From positions 1-43,342 of the forward strand of contig NZ_MTAV01000202.1 in assembly GCF_002154695.1 (NCBI RefSeq): a DNA stretch of 43,342 nucleotides, given 5' to 3'. Of this stretch, positions 8,889 to 17,896 are shown one piece after another. Both the position numbers and the translations under genes were made by a program. Source of the DNA: Nostoc sp. T09. GTDB taxonomy: Bacteria; Cyanobacteriota; Cyanobacteriia; Cyanobacteriales; Nostocaceae. The notes under the pieces are model-generated. The model was not told the origin of the DNA, searched no databases, and saw only the letters and a program-made list of their open reading frames with translations. Positions within the stretch are counted from its first letter, which is position 1, and every line of letters starts with the position of its first letter.

Positions 8889-9935
8889 TTATTCACTACT
8901 AATAAAATTGCTGGTATTATAGCTTTTGAATATTGTAGTTATTTTCAACCAAATAGCTATGATTTTTTGCGATCGCGGACCTCGATATTTTTCATATAAT
9001 AAGAAGCTAGGAATAATTAATCTGATTTGGTAAATCAGTTTTAAGACATATTTGGAAGTAATTTTAATTCTCTGATTGAGTAAGTAAAAAGGTGGGTAAA
9101 ACATTGTTACCAACCTAGTAAAATTATTTGCTTCTTTTTCTCTAATTGCTTCTTTAATTAAAAAACTAATACCTGTTTGGCACAAAGGTAATAAATCCTT
9201 ATACTTGCTATAAACTGTTTCATAGAACATAATGTAATAATCTTTCATGTAAGACCAATTATTTGTTCTATTAAACTGGTGTTTTGTATAAAATGCCCCG
9301 ATCATTGGTGTGTAAACAAAATCTACACCAGCAAGTAAAAGGTCTAGTGGAAAATCTCTATCTTGCAGAGCTTTAAGTCGCTCATCAAAGATTTTTTTTT
9401 CTAGCACATGTCTATTCATCAGTAGACATTGCTGAAGTACAGGAAATGCAGAATCAGTTAGAAAATCCGGAATTAGCAATCGCTCAATTAATTGCTCTCT
9501 TGTCAAAGAACCGACAATATTTTCTTGTCTGTCGATAACTTCTTGGTCTTCATTTATAAATACTCGTTCATAATTTGTATAAAAAACAGTATTATTCTCA
9601 TTTATTTCCGGAGTTACATGAGTTAATTGAAATCTAATTTTATCCTCATGAATCCAATCATCACCATCTAAAAATTGAATCCATTTACCCTTGGCTTGCC
9701 TAAAACCAAAATTGCGAGTTGAAGATACTCCTCCATTTTCTTTGTAGAAGTAACTTACTCGTCGATCAAGGTTCATCAATTGCTTGGCAATTTCTTGAGT
9801 GTTATCAGTAGAACCATCATCTACAATAATGCATTCAAGGTCAGTAAATGTTTGTGCTAAAACGCTTTTAACTGAGCATTCTAGGTAGCTAGCTTGATTA
9901 AAACAGGTAACAATGATTGAAATAAATGGAGTCAT
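8889..9935 (-). CDS. Glycosyltransferase family 2
   Basis: 348-residue inverting GT-A glycosyltransferase. The classic GT2 N-terminus is present: ISIIVTCFNQASYLECSVKS (5-24), DDGSTDNT (39-46), GGVSSTRNFG (68-77) and the metal-binding LDGDDW (89-94). The C-terminal 130 residues are less conserved and carry hydrophobic patches but no clear membrane helix, so it is probably cytosolic. It sits 8 bp upstream of the GT4 gene. A HIP1 octamer lies in the 3' part. It could start or extend the glycan made by the cluster. Confidence 0.9.
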   Translation of the reverse strand: MTPFISIIVTCFNQASYLECSVKSVLAQTFTDLECIIVDDGSTDNTQEIAKQLMNLDRRVSYFYKENGGVSSTRNFGFRQAKGKWIQFLDGDDWIHEDKIRFQLTHVTPEINENNTVFYTNYERVFINEDQEVIDRQENIVGSLTREQLIERLLIPDFLTDSAFPVLQQCLLMNRHVLEKKIFDERLKALQDRDFPLDLLLAGVDFVYTPMIGAFYTKHQFNRTNNWSYMKDYYIMFYETVYSKYKDLLPLCQTGISFLIKEAIREKEANNFTRLVTMFYPPFYLLNQRIKITSKYVLKLIYQIRLIIPSFLLYEKYRGPRSQKIIAIWLKITTIFKSYNTSNFISSE

Positions 9936-10044
9936 TTAGTAAACACTCTTCTAATGGAAAAGCTTCATATGTTATTTTGTTAAACACACAACTACTAAAC
10001 TTTTTTGTAGATGTGGTAGCAAGATATAATACTAAATTTATTAT

Positions 10045-11061
10045 TTAAAACTTAGAAATAGCGGGAACTTTGATGGAGATATTAGCACGATGTAAATAAT
10101 ACTTGAGTAGTGCTGTATAGATGCGATCCATTGAGGGCATTTGATAACTTTTTTCCGGTTCAGCGTCATGTGAACCCCAAATTACTGGAAAAGGATTTGG
10201 TTCCCATACCATTAAATTTCCTCGCTGATCATAGCTATAATCAAAAGCCATGAAGTCGAAACCTAAAATCTTTCTTGCCTGTTGTAACTTATAATGATTA
10301 GGGTCTTCTCCACTGAAGTAAGCAATCTCTTCAGCTATGATTGATTCGTTAGTTACGCGGTTGTCGTTATCACGAACTTCCCAAGATTTTGAAACCATTA
10401 ACGGGCCGGGAATACCTTCATCTCCCATAGCAAAGTAGCGATATTTACGATACAGTCCGTCCTCTCCCTTCGTATCTAAAAATTCCACGGCTATGGGAGC
10501 AATGAATTTGTCAAAAGGAACATTCTCTATTTCTTGAAGATGTTCTATGAAAAAAATGTCGCTACCATGTACCCAGTCTTCCCGGATAAAAAAGGGAGTT
10601 GATAACCCTCCTTGTGTCTTTTTAAAATTCTCTATGTCAGTGATAGGGATTGTTTTAGCAGTACGAATCCCTACATTGCTAATTAACTTAGATGCAATTG
10701 ATTTGATGGAATTTGAGAGATTATCTACAGGATTAACAATAGGAATATTATGTAAGTGGCATTGTGCCTCTATTTCTTTGACATATTGATAAATGTGAGG
10801 AAATCTTTCTTTAAGTGGGTCTTGTAACCAAGGTAAAAATAGAGCATATTTGTCCCAGTTAGTTATTTCATAAGGAAGATAATGAACTTCAAATAGGTGT
10901 GCGGCTTCTGGAACATTTTGCCTAACCCAATAAAGAAAGTAGTCATTATATGTAGACTGATGATCGCGTTGCCGTACAACAAGGATACGCTTGGGATAAC
11001 GAATGTTATTGATCGTCTCCCGAATTGCTGAAATTACTTGTTGGCGTAATTGATTGTTCAT
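10045..11061 (-). CDS. ATP-grasp domain protein
   Basis: 338-residue protein with an ATP-grasp signature in its C-terminal half. An ATP-binding strand region lies at about 155-200 (FFIREDWVHGSDIFFI, then PIAVEFLD). The Mg site is probably D274 with E287 and N289 in VWEPNPFPVIWG. ATP-grasp enzymes couple a carboxylate, through an acyl phosphate, to an amine or thiol. The N-terminal 100 residues are unfamiliar. It is the first gene of the minus-strand glycosyltransferase cluster, 109 bp before the GT2 gene. It may therefore add an amide-linked decoration (such as an amino acid) to the product. The substrate is unknown and the functional idea is inference. Confidence 0.75.
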   Translation of the reverse strand: MNNQLRQQVISAIRETINNIRYPKRILVVRQRDHQSTYNDYFLYWVRQNVPEAAHLFEVHYLPYEITNWDKYALFLPWLQDPLKERFPHIYQYVKEIEAQCHLHNIPIVNPVDNLSNSIKSIASKLISNVGIRTAKTIPITDIENFKKTQGGLSTPFFIREDWVHGSDIFFIEHLQEIENVPFDKFIAPIAVEFLDTKGEDGLYRKYRYFAMGDEGIPGPLMVSKSWEVRDNDNRVTNESIIAEEIAYFSGEDPNHYKLQQARKILGFDFMAFDYSYDQRGNLMVWEPNPFPVIWGSHDAEPEKSYQMPSMDRIYTALLKYYLHRANISIKVPAISKF

Positions 11062-11514
11062 AAATATATTTATAGTATTTGTATGAATGAATGTTAAATT
11101 TTTGAAAAATTGATCCTAGCTTTGATCGTCTGTCAACCTGATTCAATATAATTTAAGTATAGTTACTTTAACTAGGGAGATTTTACTGAAAAAATATATA
11201 AATAATTTTGAAATTAAACTTAAAATCAGTAGTTTTATGGTTATAAACATTTTCTAGTGTTTTCTGTTTCATTTATAGTAGTTTATCATTGCTAAAATCC
11301 TATTGGGCATACATTTGTAGAAGCTGAGTTCATCTGTTATTTTTAATCTAGTTTAATGACTTCTTGATGGTCGATTTGAAAACATCTTTGCCTCTGGCAA
11401 AAGCTTCAGTCTTTTATAGGTGGAGTTATTGATGAAAATCTATCATGAATAAAACTAGCGCGTCTCGCTATGCCCAAGTGTACGCACTAGTTGTTACTAA
11501 GTAAGATATAAATA
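11062..11514. other. 453-bp intergenic region
   Basis: AT-rich gap between the 5' end of the glycosyltransferase cluster and the 3' end of a small minus-strand gene. It should hold the cluster promoter. TATA-like runs occur around 11065-11080 and 11148-11160, but I cannot assign -35/-10 boxes with confidence. No coding frame or structured RNA was recognised. Confidence 0.4.
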
Positions 11515-11742
11515 CTACCAGTCGAGTAACTTTAGCCTTCCAGTTTGCATATGGTCAACTATGCGGTTAATTTGGCGGCGGTCTTCATCCTTAATATCGC
11601 CATTAGCAAAGACAGTGGAGGTAAGTAAAGTATGATCTTGACGGCTCATACTTCCTGAGGTAAGAATTCGATCTACAATTTGCTTAACTCCTATTTCTGC
11701 TTCACTATTGACAGTTTTATAAATCAATGTTTGATAATTCAT
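11515..11742 (-). CDS. Small conserved hypothetical protein (75 aa)
   Basis: A 75-residue protein with no signal peptide, membrane helix or motif that I can name. It is mostly helical in appearance, with a charged middle (GDIKDEDRRQINRIVDHMQ). Start: the frame extends nine codons further upstream, but the ATG at 11742 has TAGGAG about 6 nt upstream and gives a cleaner N-terminus (MNYQTLIYKTV). Small cyanobacterial proteins of this look are common and uncharacterised. It stands alone, with more than 400 bp on both sides. Confidence 0.65.
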   Translation of the reverse strand: MNYQTLIYKTVNSEAEIGVKQIVDRILTSGSMSRQDHTLLTSTVFANGDIKDEDRRQINRIVDHMQTGRLKLLDW

Positions 11743-12147
11743 AAATCTCCTACAGATGCAATCAAACATGACAATATTTGCTCAACCTTTAATAATTAAA
11801 AAGGAGCCAGAGAAAAATCTAAAATATATTAAATTTTTACTGAATAGAACAAATATTGCAGATTCCTGATGACGAAATTTCTTTATGTGTTAACAAAAAG
11901 AATAAAATCAATCTAACTTCGTATTTACACTTCTCCCCAGAGAAATTGTACTGATTAATCAAGCTATTCATTCCTAATTTTTAATACTATTACAGGGTAA
12001 ATACGGTTGTGCAATTTGTGATTATATGATTTTTGCAGCTAAAATAAACAGAATATGAACACTTCGTATAGCTAGTATAGATAATCCTGTTGTTCACTGT
12101 ATTTAAGACGCCAATTAATACCAACCAACATTTACTAGAGTGAAGTT
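11743..12147. other. 405-bp divergent intergenic region
   Basis: Gap between the divergently transcribed 75-residue hypothetical gene and gloB, so it must hold both promoters. It is strongly AT-rich. I see no clear hairpin, repeat array or small coding frame, and no promoter boxes I would defend. Confidence 0.4.
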
Positions 12148-12921
12148 ATGCAGGTCATCCGTCTCAACGCACTTTTCGATAACTATATATTCTTGCTGTA
12201 CGATTGCACACAAAATATTGCGGCGGTAGTCGACCCGGCAGAGGCAGAACCAGTATTAAAGCAACTGGCACAACTGAAAGCTGAGTTAGTAGCGATTTTT
12301 AACACGCACCATCATCAAGACCATGTGGGTGGCAATCAGCAGCTAATGCAACAATTTCCTGGGGTGACAGTCTATGGTGGAATCGAAGATCGCGGGAGAA
12401 TCCCGGGACAGCAGGTATTTCTAGAAGACGGCTCCCATGTTCAGTTTGCTGACCAAGTAGCTGAAGTTATCTTCGTTCCCGGACATACTCGTGCTCACAT
12501 TGCTTATTACTTTTCTCCTAAAATAGCCGACGAACCAGGCGACTTATTCTGTGGCGATACCCTATTTGCTGGGGGTTGCGGTCGTTTATTTGAAGGAACG
12601 CCTACACAAATGGTGAACTCTTTAAATAAACTCCGCTGTCTACCCGATAATACGCGTGTCTGGTGCGCTCATGAATACACCTTAAAAAATTTGCAATTTG
12701 CCCTCACCGTCGATGGTGAAAACGCCGATTTACAAAAACGCTTTGATGAAGTTAAGGCATACCGTAGCCGCGGGGAAGCTACCATTCCTTCACTGCTGGG
12801 AGTGGAGAAACGCACCAATCCTTTTTTACGCTGGGAGCAGCCAACACTACAATCAGCTGCTAAGAGTAACGATCCTGTGCAAACCTTTGCACGTATCCGA
12901 GGGATGAAAGATAAATTTTAG
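12148..12921 (+). CDS. gloB: Hydroxyacylglutathione hydrolase (glyoxalase II)
   Basis: 257-residue metallo-beta-lactamase-fold hydrolase that cleaves S-lactoylglutathione to lactate and glutathione in methylglyoxal detoxification, in the cytosol. The binuclear metal motif [10 protein letters not shown] is at 53-62 (H54, H56, D58, H59). Further ligands are H113 in VPGHTRAH and D137 in [16 protein letters not shown]. The C-terminal substrate domain ends in RTNPFLRW and a basic tail, as in glyoxalase II. Length matches the family. A DUF2817 gene follows 36 bp later on the same strand. Confidence 0.93.
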   Translation: MQVIRLNALFDNYIFLLYDCTQNIAAVVDPAEAEPVLKQLAQLKAELVAIFNTHHHQDHVGGNQQLMQQFPGVTVYGGIEDRGRIPGQQVFLEDGSHVQFADQVAEVIFVPGHTRAHIAYYFSPKIADEPGDLFCGDTLFAGGCGRLFEGTPTQMVNSLNKLRCLPDNTRVWCAHEYTLKNLQFALTVDGENADLQKRFDEVKAYRSRGEATIPSLLGVEKRTNPFLRWEQPTLQSAAKSNDPVQTFARIRGMKDKF

Positions 12922-12949
12922 TCATAAGTGATTGGTCATTTGTGATGAA
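12922..12949 (+). repeat. Degenerate heptamer array (STRR-like)
   Basis: Directly after the gloB stop come four 7-nt units, TCATAAG TGATTGG TCATTTG TGATGAA, alternating a TCAT and a TGAT form. This resembles heptanucleotide repeats known from heterocystous cyanobacteria, but it is short and degenerate. Confidence 0.4.
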
Positions 12950-12957
12950 TTATTGAT

Positions 12958-14034
12958 ATGCCCTATAGCACCTTTTGTCCCAACTACACTACAGCACGGA
13001 ATCGCTTCCGTACCTCAGCATTGGCATTGGGGTGTCGTCTAGAAGCATACTCCATCGAGCAAACTGGGCCAGATGGGGAAGATTTAACTATTGATGTGGC
13101 TATTCTGAGAAACCCTAATTCTCAAAAGATTGTGGTTGTCTCCAGTGGATTGCATGGGGTGGAGGGATTCTTCGGTTCTGCTGTGCAGTGTGCTTTGCTT
13201 GAGGAGAGTCTTGGAAGTTGGAACCAAAGCCAGGATACTACTTTATTACTATTACATGCCTTGAATCCTTATGGGTTCGCTTGGTGTAGGCGATGGAATG
13301 AGGAAAATATCGATCTCAACCGTAATTTCCTGCTACCAGATGAAGAATACAGGGGTAGTCCGGCAAAATATGGTGATTTAAATGTTTTCTTCAACCCAAC
13401 TTCACCGCCATCGCGGTTTGAGCCGTTTGTTGCCAAAGCGATCGCGACTATTCTCCGCTACGGCATTACTTCTTTAACAGCCACCCTCCCAGTAGGACAA
13501 CACGATTTTCCGCAAGGGCTATTCTTTGGTGGATCTGGTTCCTCAAAAACTTATCAAATTTTGGATGCCAACCTTTCCCGGTGGATTGGGAATGCTACAG
13601 ACGTACTGCACATTGACTTCCATACAGGACTAGGTAAAAAGGCAAGCTATAAACTTTTCATTGACGATCCACCTGAGTCCGAGTCTACTCAGTGGCTAAG
13701 TGAGAAGTTTGGAGCCGATTTCGTGGAAGCTTATCAGACAAGGAAGGTTACTTATACATTTCGTGGGGGATTGGGAAGTTGGTGTAAAGCAAGATTTCCG
13801 CAATGTAATTACAAGTTTCTCACCGCAGAGTTTGGCACTTATCCGATTATTGACGTAGTTGAGGCATTGCGGGCAGAGAATCGTGCCCACTTTTTTTCAC
13901 CACCAAATCACCCATCAAAAGATTGGACACGCCAGCGATTAATGGAGGTTTTTGCACCTGCGGATGAGGATTGGCGAGATGCGGTTGTCTCTCAAGGACT
14001 GGATTTGGTAGAACGAGCGATCGCAGTATTGTGA
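12958..14034 (+). CDS. DUF2817 family M14-like metallopeptidase
   Basis: 358-residue protein of the DUF2817 family, related to M14 carboxypeptidases and succinylglutamate desuccinylases. The zinc-site pattern GLHGVEGFFGS (64-74; H66, E69) is present, followed by LLLHALNPYGFAW, WNEENIDLNRNF and a later DFHTGLG segment with a third possible ligand. No signal peptide is seen, so it is probably cytosolic. The substrate is unknown. It is co-directional with gloB (36-bp gap), but the link is probably positional only. Confidence 0.85.
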   Translation: MPYSTFCPNYTTARNRFRTSALALGCRLEAYSIEQTGPDGEDLTIDVAILRNPNSQKIVVVSSGLHGVEGFFGSAVQCALLEESLGSWNQSQDTTLLLLHALNPYGFAWCRRWNEENIDLNRNFLLPDEEYRGSPAKYGDLNVFFNPTSPPSRFEPFVAKAIATILRYGITSLTATLPVGQHDFPQGLFFGGSGSSKTYQILDANLSRWIGNATDVLHIDFHTGLGKKASYKLFIDDPPESESTQWLSEKFGADFVEAYQTRKVTYTFRGGLGSWCKARFPQCNYKFLTAEFGTYPIIDVVEALRAENRAHFFSPPNHPSKDWTRQRLMEVFAPADEDWRDAVVSQGLDLVERAIAVL

Positions 14035-14200
14035 GCCAACACAATCTTTTTGCAGAATAATAGTTGCGATCGCACCCTGCGATTCGCTAGGATCTTTAAG
14101 CTTTGGGGTATAAGCCAAGCCACTTGGGATACAGCTACACATCTGTGAGCTATCCGGCTGCAACCCAAGTTAATGAGATTCTACAGGAAAACGAAAAACA

Positions 14201-14659
14201 ATGGCGAAACGCGTACAGTTAGTTTTAACTCAGGATGTTAGTAAGCTGGGAAAATTAGGCGATTTAGTGGATGTAGCTCCTGGCTATGCTCGTAATTATT
14301 TGATTCCCCAAAAATTGGCAACTCATGCTACTCCTGGTATTCTCAAGCAAGTAGAACGCCGTCGCGAACAAGAGCGTCAACGGCAATTAGAACTTAGACA
14401 ACAAGCTTTGGAACAAAAAGCAGCGCTGGAACAAGTTAGCAGCTTAAAAATTGCCAAGCAAGTTGGTGAAAGCGAAGCTATTTTCGGTACTGTTACTAGC
14501 CAAGACGTTGCAGATGCAATTAAAGCAGCTACAGGTCAAGAAATTGATCGTCGCGGTATTGCCCTCCCCGATATTAACCATCTTGGCACTTACAAAGCTG
14601 ACATTAAACTGCATTCGGAAGTAACAGCGCAAGTCGATATTGAAGTTGTTGCTAGCTAA
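14201..14659 (+). CDS. rplI: 50S ribosomal protein L9
   Basis: 152-residue bacterial L9, which binds domain V of 23S rRNA at the base of the L1 stalk. The N-terminal domain has [19 protein letters not shown] and the signature [14 protein letters not shown]. The long connecting helix ([20 protein letters not shown]) and the C-terminal domain ([17 protein letters not shown]) follow in the usual order. Length is normal. dnaB lies downstream, an order widely kept in bacteria and cyanobacteria. Confidence 0.97.
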   Translation: MAKRVQLVLTQDVSKLGKLGDLVDVAPGYARNYLIPQKLATHATPGILKQVERRREQERQRQLELRQQALEQKAALEQVSSLKIAKQVGESEAIFGTVTSQDVADAIKAATGQEIDRRGIALPDINHLGTYKADIKLHSEVTAQVDIEVVAS

Positions 14660-14668
14660 CTAATTTTT

Positions 14669-14730
14669 GAGTTTTTACCACAGATGCCCACAGGTGTAAT
14701 GATTCTGTGTTTATCTGTGGTGATCAAACT
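14669..14730 (+). repeat. Imperfect inverted repeat after rplI
   Basis: Arms ACCACAGAT (14677-14685) and ATCTGTGGT (14713-14721) are perfect complements. The outer arms GAGTTT/AAACTC extend the stem imperfectly. The motif looks like a dispersed cyanobacterial ACCACAGATG repeat. It could act as a terminator or attenuator between rplI and dnaB, but it has no clear U-tract. Confidence 0.55.
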
Positions 14731-14844
14731 CTTATTTTAAGAGCACAGAAATTGTTGTTAACAAGTAACAAAAATATCGTTGTTGGGTAAATTTTGGATT
14801 ATAAGGGTAATAGCTAAACCTCGATCGCCAATTTAAAATCGCTT

Positions 14845-16200
14845 ATGGCTGAAGTACTAAGTTTTCAAGGCAGTGGTAGCGACCGCCTCCCACCCCAAAA
14901 CATTGAGGCAGAAGAAGCGATTTTGGGGGGAATTTTGCTAGATCCAGAAGCGATTGGTCGAGTTAGCGATCGCTTAATTTCAGAAGCTTTTTACATTAGC
15001 GCCCACAAAGATATTTATCAAGCAGCGCTAAGACTCCACGCGCAGGGTAAACCCACAGACTTGCTCTCAGTGACTAGTTGGCTGGCTGATAACGATATAC
15101 TTACCCGCATTGGCGGGAGAAATAAATTAGCCACCCTTGTAGATCGCACAGTGTCAGCAGTCAATATCGACGCCTTAGCAGGGTTAGTTATGGACAAATT
15201 CCTGCGGCGACAGTTAATTAAAGCTGGCAATGAAATTGTGCATCTTGGGTACGAGACTGAGAAAGAGTTACCAATTGTCTTAGATCAGGCAGAACAGAAA
15301 GTTTTTGGTATTACTCAAGAACGTCCCCAATCAGGTTTAGTTCACATTTCTGATACGCTGATTAGTAATTTTCAGGATATTGAGGAGCGAAATCAAGGGA
15401 TTGCCTTACCTGGAATTACGTGCAGTTTCTACGATTTAGATGCCATGACCAGTGGCTTTCAGCGTTCTGATTTGATTATTGTCGCTGGCAGGCCATCAAT
15501 GGGAAAAACGGCATTTTGCCTGAACCTTGCTTATAATATTGCTGCTTCTCATAGATTTCCCGTGGCTGTTTTCAGTTTAGAAATGTCTAAAGAACAGCTA
15601 GTGCAACGTCTATTAGCCAGCGAAGCCGGAATTGAAAGTGGTTATCTGCGAAGTGGACGTCTAAGTCAAGCACAGTGGGAACCTTTAAGCCGTGCTATTG
15701 GTATGCTTTCGGAGATGCCAATTTTTATTGATGACACGCCCAATATTACCGTTACTCAAATGCGTAGTCAGGCGCGGCGACTGCAAGCAGAACAAGGTAT
15801 GGAATTGGGATTAATTGTCATAGATTACTTACAACTAATGGAAGGAGGCGGTGATAACCGAGTACAAGAATTATCTAAAATTACCCGCTCTTTGAAGGGA
15901 TTAGCGCGGGAATTATCAGTTCCAGTTATTGCTTTATCTCAGTTAAGCCGAGGAGTAGAAGCACGTACTAATAAACGCCCAATGTTGTCAGATTTAAGAG
16001 AATCTGGGTCAATTGAACAAGATGCGGATTTAGTAATAATGTTGTACCGGGATGATTACTACAATAATGACAGTCCCGATCGCGGGATCGCGGAAGTAAT
16101 AGTAGCTAAACACCGTAACGGTCCGACAGGTACGGTAAAACTTTTATTCGATCCGCAGTTTACAAAGTTTAAGAATTTAGCTAGACCAAATAATTATTGA
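14845..16200 (+). CDS. dnaB: Replicative DNA helicase DnaB
   Basis: 451-residue hexameric helicase that unwinds DNA at the replication fork. The N-terminal domain (about 15-120) begins PPQNIEAEEAILGGILLDPE. The RecA-like ATPase has Walker A GRPSMGKT (215-222), FSLEMSKEQLVQRLL and Walker B LGLIVIDYLQLM. Near the end are LSQLSRGVEAR, SDLRESGSIEQDADLV and KHRNGPTGTVKLLFDP. Some cyanobacterial dnaB genes carry inteins; this one does not, as the ATPase motifs run without interruption. It lies 185 bp downstream of rplI and converges on the FKBP gene. Confidence 0.97.
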   Translation: MAEVLSFQGSGSDRLPPQNIEAEEAILGGILLDPEAIGRVSDRLISEAFYISAHKDIYQAALRLHAQGKPTDLLSVTSWLADNDILTRIGGRNKLATLVDRTVSAVNIDALAGLVMDKFLRRQLIKAGNEIVHLGYETEKELPIVLDQAEQKVFGITQERPQSGLVHISDTLISNFQDIEERNQGIALPGITCSFYDLDAMTSGFQRSDLIIVAGRPSMGKTAFCLNLAYNIAASHRFPVAVFSLEMSKEQLVQRLLASEAGIESGYLRSGRLSQAQWEPLSRAIGMLSEMPIFIDDTPNITVTQMRSQARRLQAEQGMELGLIVIDYLQLMEGGGDNRVQELSKITRSLKGLARELSVPVIALSQLSRGVEARTNKRPMLSDLRESGSIEQDADLVIMLYRDDYYNNDSPDRGIAEVIVAKHRNGPTGTVKLLFDPQFTKFKNLARPNNY

Positions 16201-16211
16201 TATTAAATTTG

Positions 16212-16239
16212 TCAGTTATCAGTTAGCAATTACCAGTTA
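16212..16239 (+). repeat. Heptamer tandem array TCAGTTA
   Basis: Four 7-nt units directly after dnaB: TCAGTTA TCAGTTA GCAATTA CCAGTTA. The units are related by point changes, typical of STRR-like sequences. A complementary array lies 92 bp further on. Confidence 0.75.
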
Positions 16240-16330
16240 AATACCATAACTAAATTTCGGTGATTTAAACACAGAAAAAATTCTTTTTCTCCACCAATAA
16301 ATTTATTAGCTTTGAGAATGTTTCTAAACC

Positions 16331-16365
16331 TGATAACTAATAACTGTTCACTGATAACTGACTAA
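16331..16365 (-). repeat. Heptamer tandem array, inverted relative to 16212-16239
   Basis: Five 7-nt units: TGATAAC TAATAAC TGTTCAC TGATAAC TGACTAA. TAACTGA is the complement of the TCAGTTA unit after dnaB, so the two arrays could pair as a long imperfect hairpin between the convergent dnaB and FKBP genes. Confidence 0.75.
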
Positions 16366-16374
16366 TAGTAATTG

Positions 16375-16896
16375 CTATTTAATGTCTAGCAATTCTACAT
16401 CAAAAATTAAGGTGGCGTTGGGTGGAATCACACCACCAGCACCACGAGAGCCATAACCTAATTCTGGTGGGATAATTAACTGACGACGACCGCCTACTTT
16501 CATGGTGCTAAGTCCTTCGTCCCAACCTTTAATTACCTGTCCAACGCCAAGTTTAAAGTCGAAAGGACGGTTGCGATCGCGTGAACTATCAAACTTTGTA
16601 CCATCTTCCAGAGTGCCGGTGTAGTGAACTACAACCTTTTGTCCGGTTTGAGGAGTCGCCCCAGTCCCCTCTTGTAATTCAATATATTTCAATCCAGAGG
16701 GGGTAGTTACGGCATTGGCATCAGACATAGTATTGCTCGCAATCAAGGTATTGTTTTCAGTAACAGTAGTGGGCGCTGGTGTAGCTTGAGTGAAATTAGC
16801 AGCAATGGCAGAGTCCTGTTTACTACCAACTTGCGCTAATACCAAAACCCCAACACATACCAGCATTAACCCGAAGCTGAGTAAAATTGCTTTCAA
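16375..16896 (-). CDS. FKBP-type peptidyl-prolyl cis-trans isomerase, exported
   Basis: 173-residue PPIase that catalyses cis-trans isomerisation of prolyl bonds. The N-terminus ([20 protein letters not shown]) is a signal peptide or uncleaved anchor, so the enzyme probably acts in the periplasm or thylakoid lumen. A 45-residue Thr/Ala/Asn-rich linker follows. The FKBP domain covers about 68-173 with [49 protein letters not shown] and the final [10 protein letters not shown]. The active-site aromatic residues appear intact. It lies 77 bp downstream of the phasin-like gene on the same strand. Confidence 0.92.
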   Translation of the reverse strand: MKAILLSFGLMLVCVGVLVLAQVGSKQDSAIAANFTQATPAPTTVTENNTLIASNTMSDANAVTTPSGLKYIELQEGTGATPQTGQKVVVHYTGTLEDGTKFDSSRDRNRPFDFKLGVGQVIKGWDEGLSTMKVGGRRQLIIPPELGYGSRGAGGVIPPNATLIFDVELLDIK

Positions 16897-16973
16897 AATT
16901 AACCCTCCCTACTTAGGTAGTTTGGAACAGTATGACCAACAGGACACAATTAGTTTAAATCACAAATGATATC

Positions 16974-17297
16974 CTAACGCCAAAGCTTATTTTCTAAATC
17001 CCGCACTTGACGCTCTAAACGGTCAATTCTACCCCGCAGTTCATCTACTTCTGACTGACGAGCAACTCCCAAATCCTGCATCATATTACGCATTTGCCGT
17101 TGCATTTGAGTTTCCCAAGTGCCCTGCTCCGATCGCAACTGCTGTACAATATCATCCATCACAGCTTTTGCTTGCTCAGGGTTAAGCTTGCCATCCTTAA
17201 CCAATTCATCGCTGACTTGCCGCAGTTTGTCTGCTACTAAGGATGTTGTGCCAATACCAAGCATCAATAACTGCTGCATCCAATTGTTGTTATCCAT
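16974..17297 (-). CDS. Phasin-like coiled-coil protein
   Basis: 107-residue all-helical protein. It has a short hydrophobic N-terminal helix (MQQLLMLGIGTTSLVADKL), a central amphipathic region (LNPEQAKAVMDDIVQQL) and a C-terminal leucine-zipper-like coiled coil (VDELRGRIDRLERQVRDLE). This resembles the cyanobacterial phasin/PHA-granule-associated family, members of which coat polyhydroxyalkanoate granules in other bacteria. No PHA synthase gene is near, so a granule role is not shown here. It is oriented with the FKBP gene downstream. Confidence 0.7.
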   Translation of the reverse strand: MDNNNWMQQLLMLGIGTTSLVADKLRQVSDELVKDGKLNPEQAKAVMDDIVQQLRSEQGTWETQMQRQMRNMMQDLGVARQSEVDELRGRIDRLERQVRDLENKLWR

Positions 17298-17433
17298 ACT
17301 CCCTTCCTCTTACTTATTTCAAACCAGCCAACCCTTGCTCTTGAGTGTATGCAATCAAGCTATGCTAAAAGCGTAGTTATTCTAGCCTACAACTCTATTT
17401 TGGCAAATTGACAAATACAAGGAATGGCAAGGT

Positions 17434-17742
17434 GTGGTTATAGAACTGCTAAAGTTTAAAATTGCTGCCGAGATGCGGGAAACTTATATCCAAAAGGATG
17501 CGGAAATTTGGACAACCGCCCTTGCTAAGTATCCTGGGTTTCTAGGTAAAGAAGTTTGGATCAATCCCAACGACCCTACAGAAATTATATTTGTCATTCG
17601 TTGGGCAACAAGAGAGCATTGGCAAGCTATACCTCCAGAAGAATTAGAGGCTGTTGAACAAAAGTTTGCCGCAGCTTTGGGAGATACTTATGACTTGGTG
17701 GAGTCAGCAGAGTATCAACTACGAAAGTTCCCCTATGCTTAG
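17434..17742 (+). CDS. TIGR03792 family protein
   Basis: 102-residue cyanobacterial protein, probably a dimeric alpha-beta barrel like antibiotic-biosynthesis monooxygenases. It has an N-terminal strand MVIELLKFKI, a conserved KYPGFLGKEVWINPNDP segment, IIFVIRWATREHWQAI and a C-terminal EYQLRKFP. I recall this layout as TIGR03792, for which no function is known. It begins at a GTG (17434), because no ATG fits the conserved N-terminus; a weak GGAA/AAGG site lies upstream. Confidence 0.75.
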   Translation: MVIELLKFKIAAEMRETYIQKDAEIWTTALAKYPGFLGKEVWINPNDPTEIIFVIRWATREHWQAIPPEELEAVEQKFAAALGDTYDLVESAEYQLRKFPYA

Positions 17743-17896
17743 GAACTGGATACTGATAAATTTCAGCGCTAGTTTCCAGCTTTACGGTTAGCAATGGATT
17801 AAATCTAAAGTGAACGTCTCTGATTAGCAGGCTGAGTTAACCTTGAGTTATGGGTAAATGAGTTGAAATTTGGAATTTGAGGATTGAGGACTGCTT

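Noticed and set aside
13696-14163. Several overlapping minus-strand frames near the DUF2817 end
   Set aside because: They are antisense to the DUF2817 coding region and the rplI leader, and no product looks like a real protein.
14845-16200. Intein in dnaB
   Set aside because: Helicase motifs continue without interruption and the product has normal length (451 residues).
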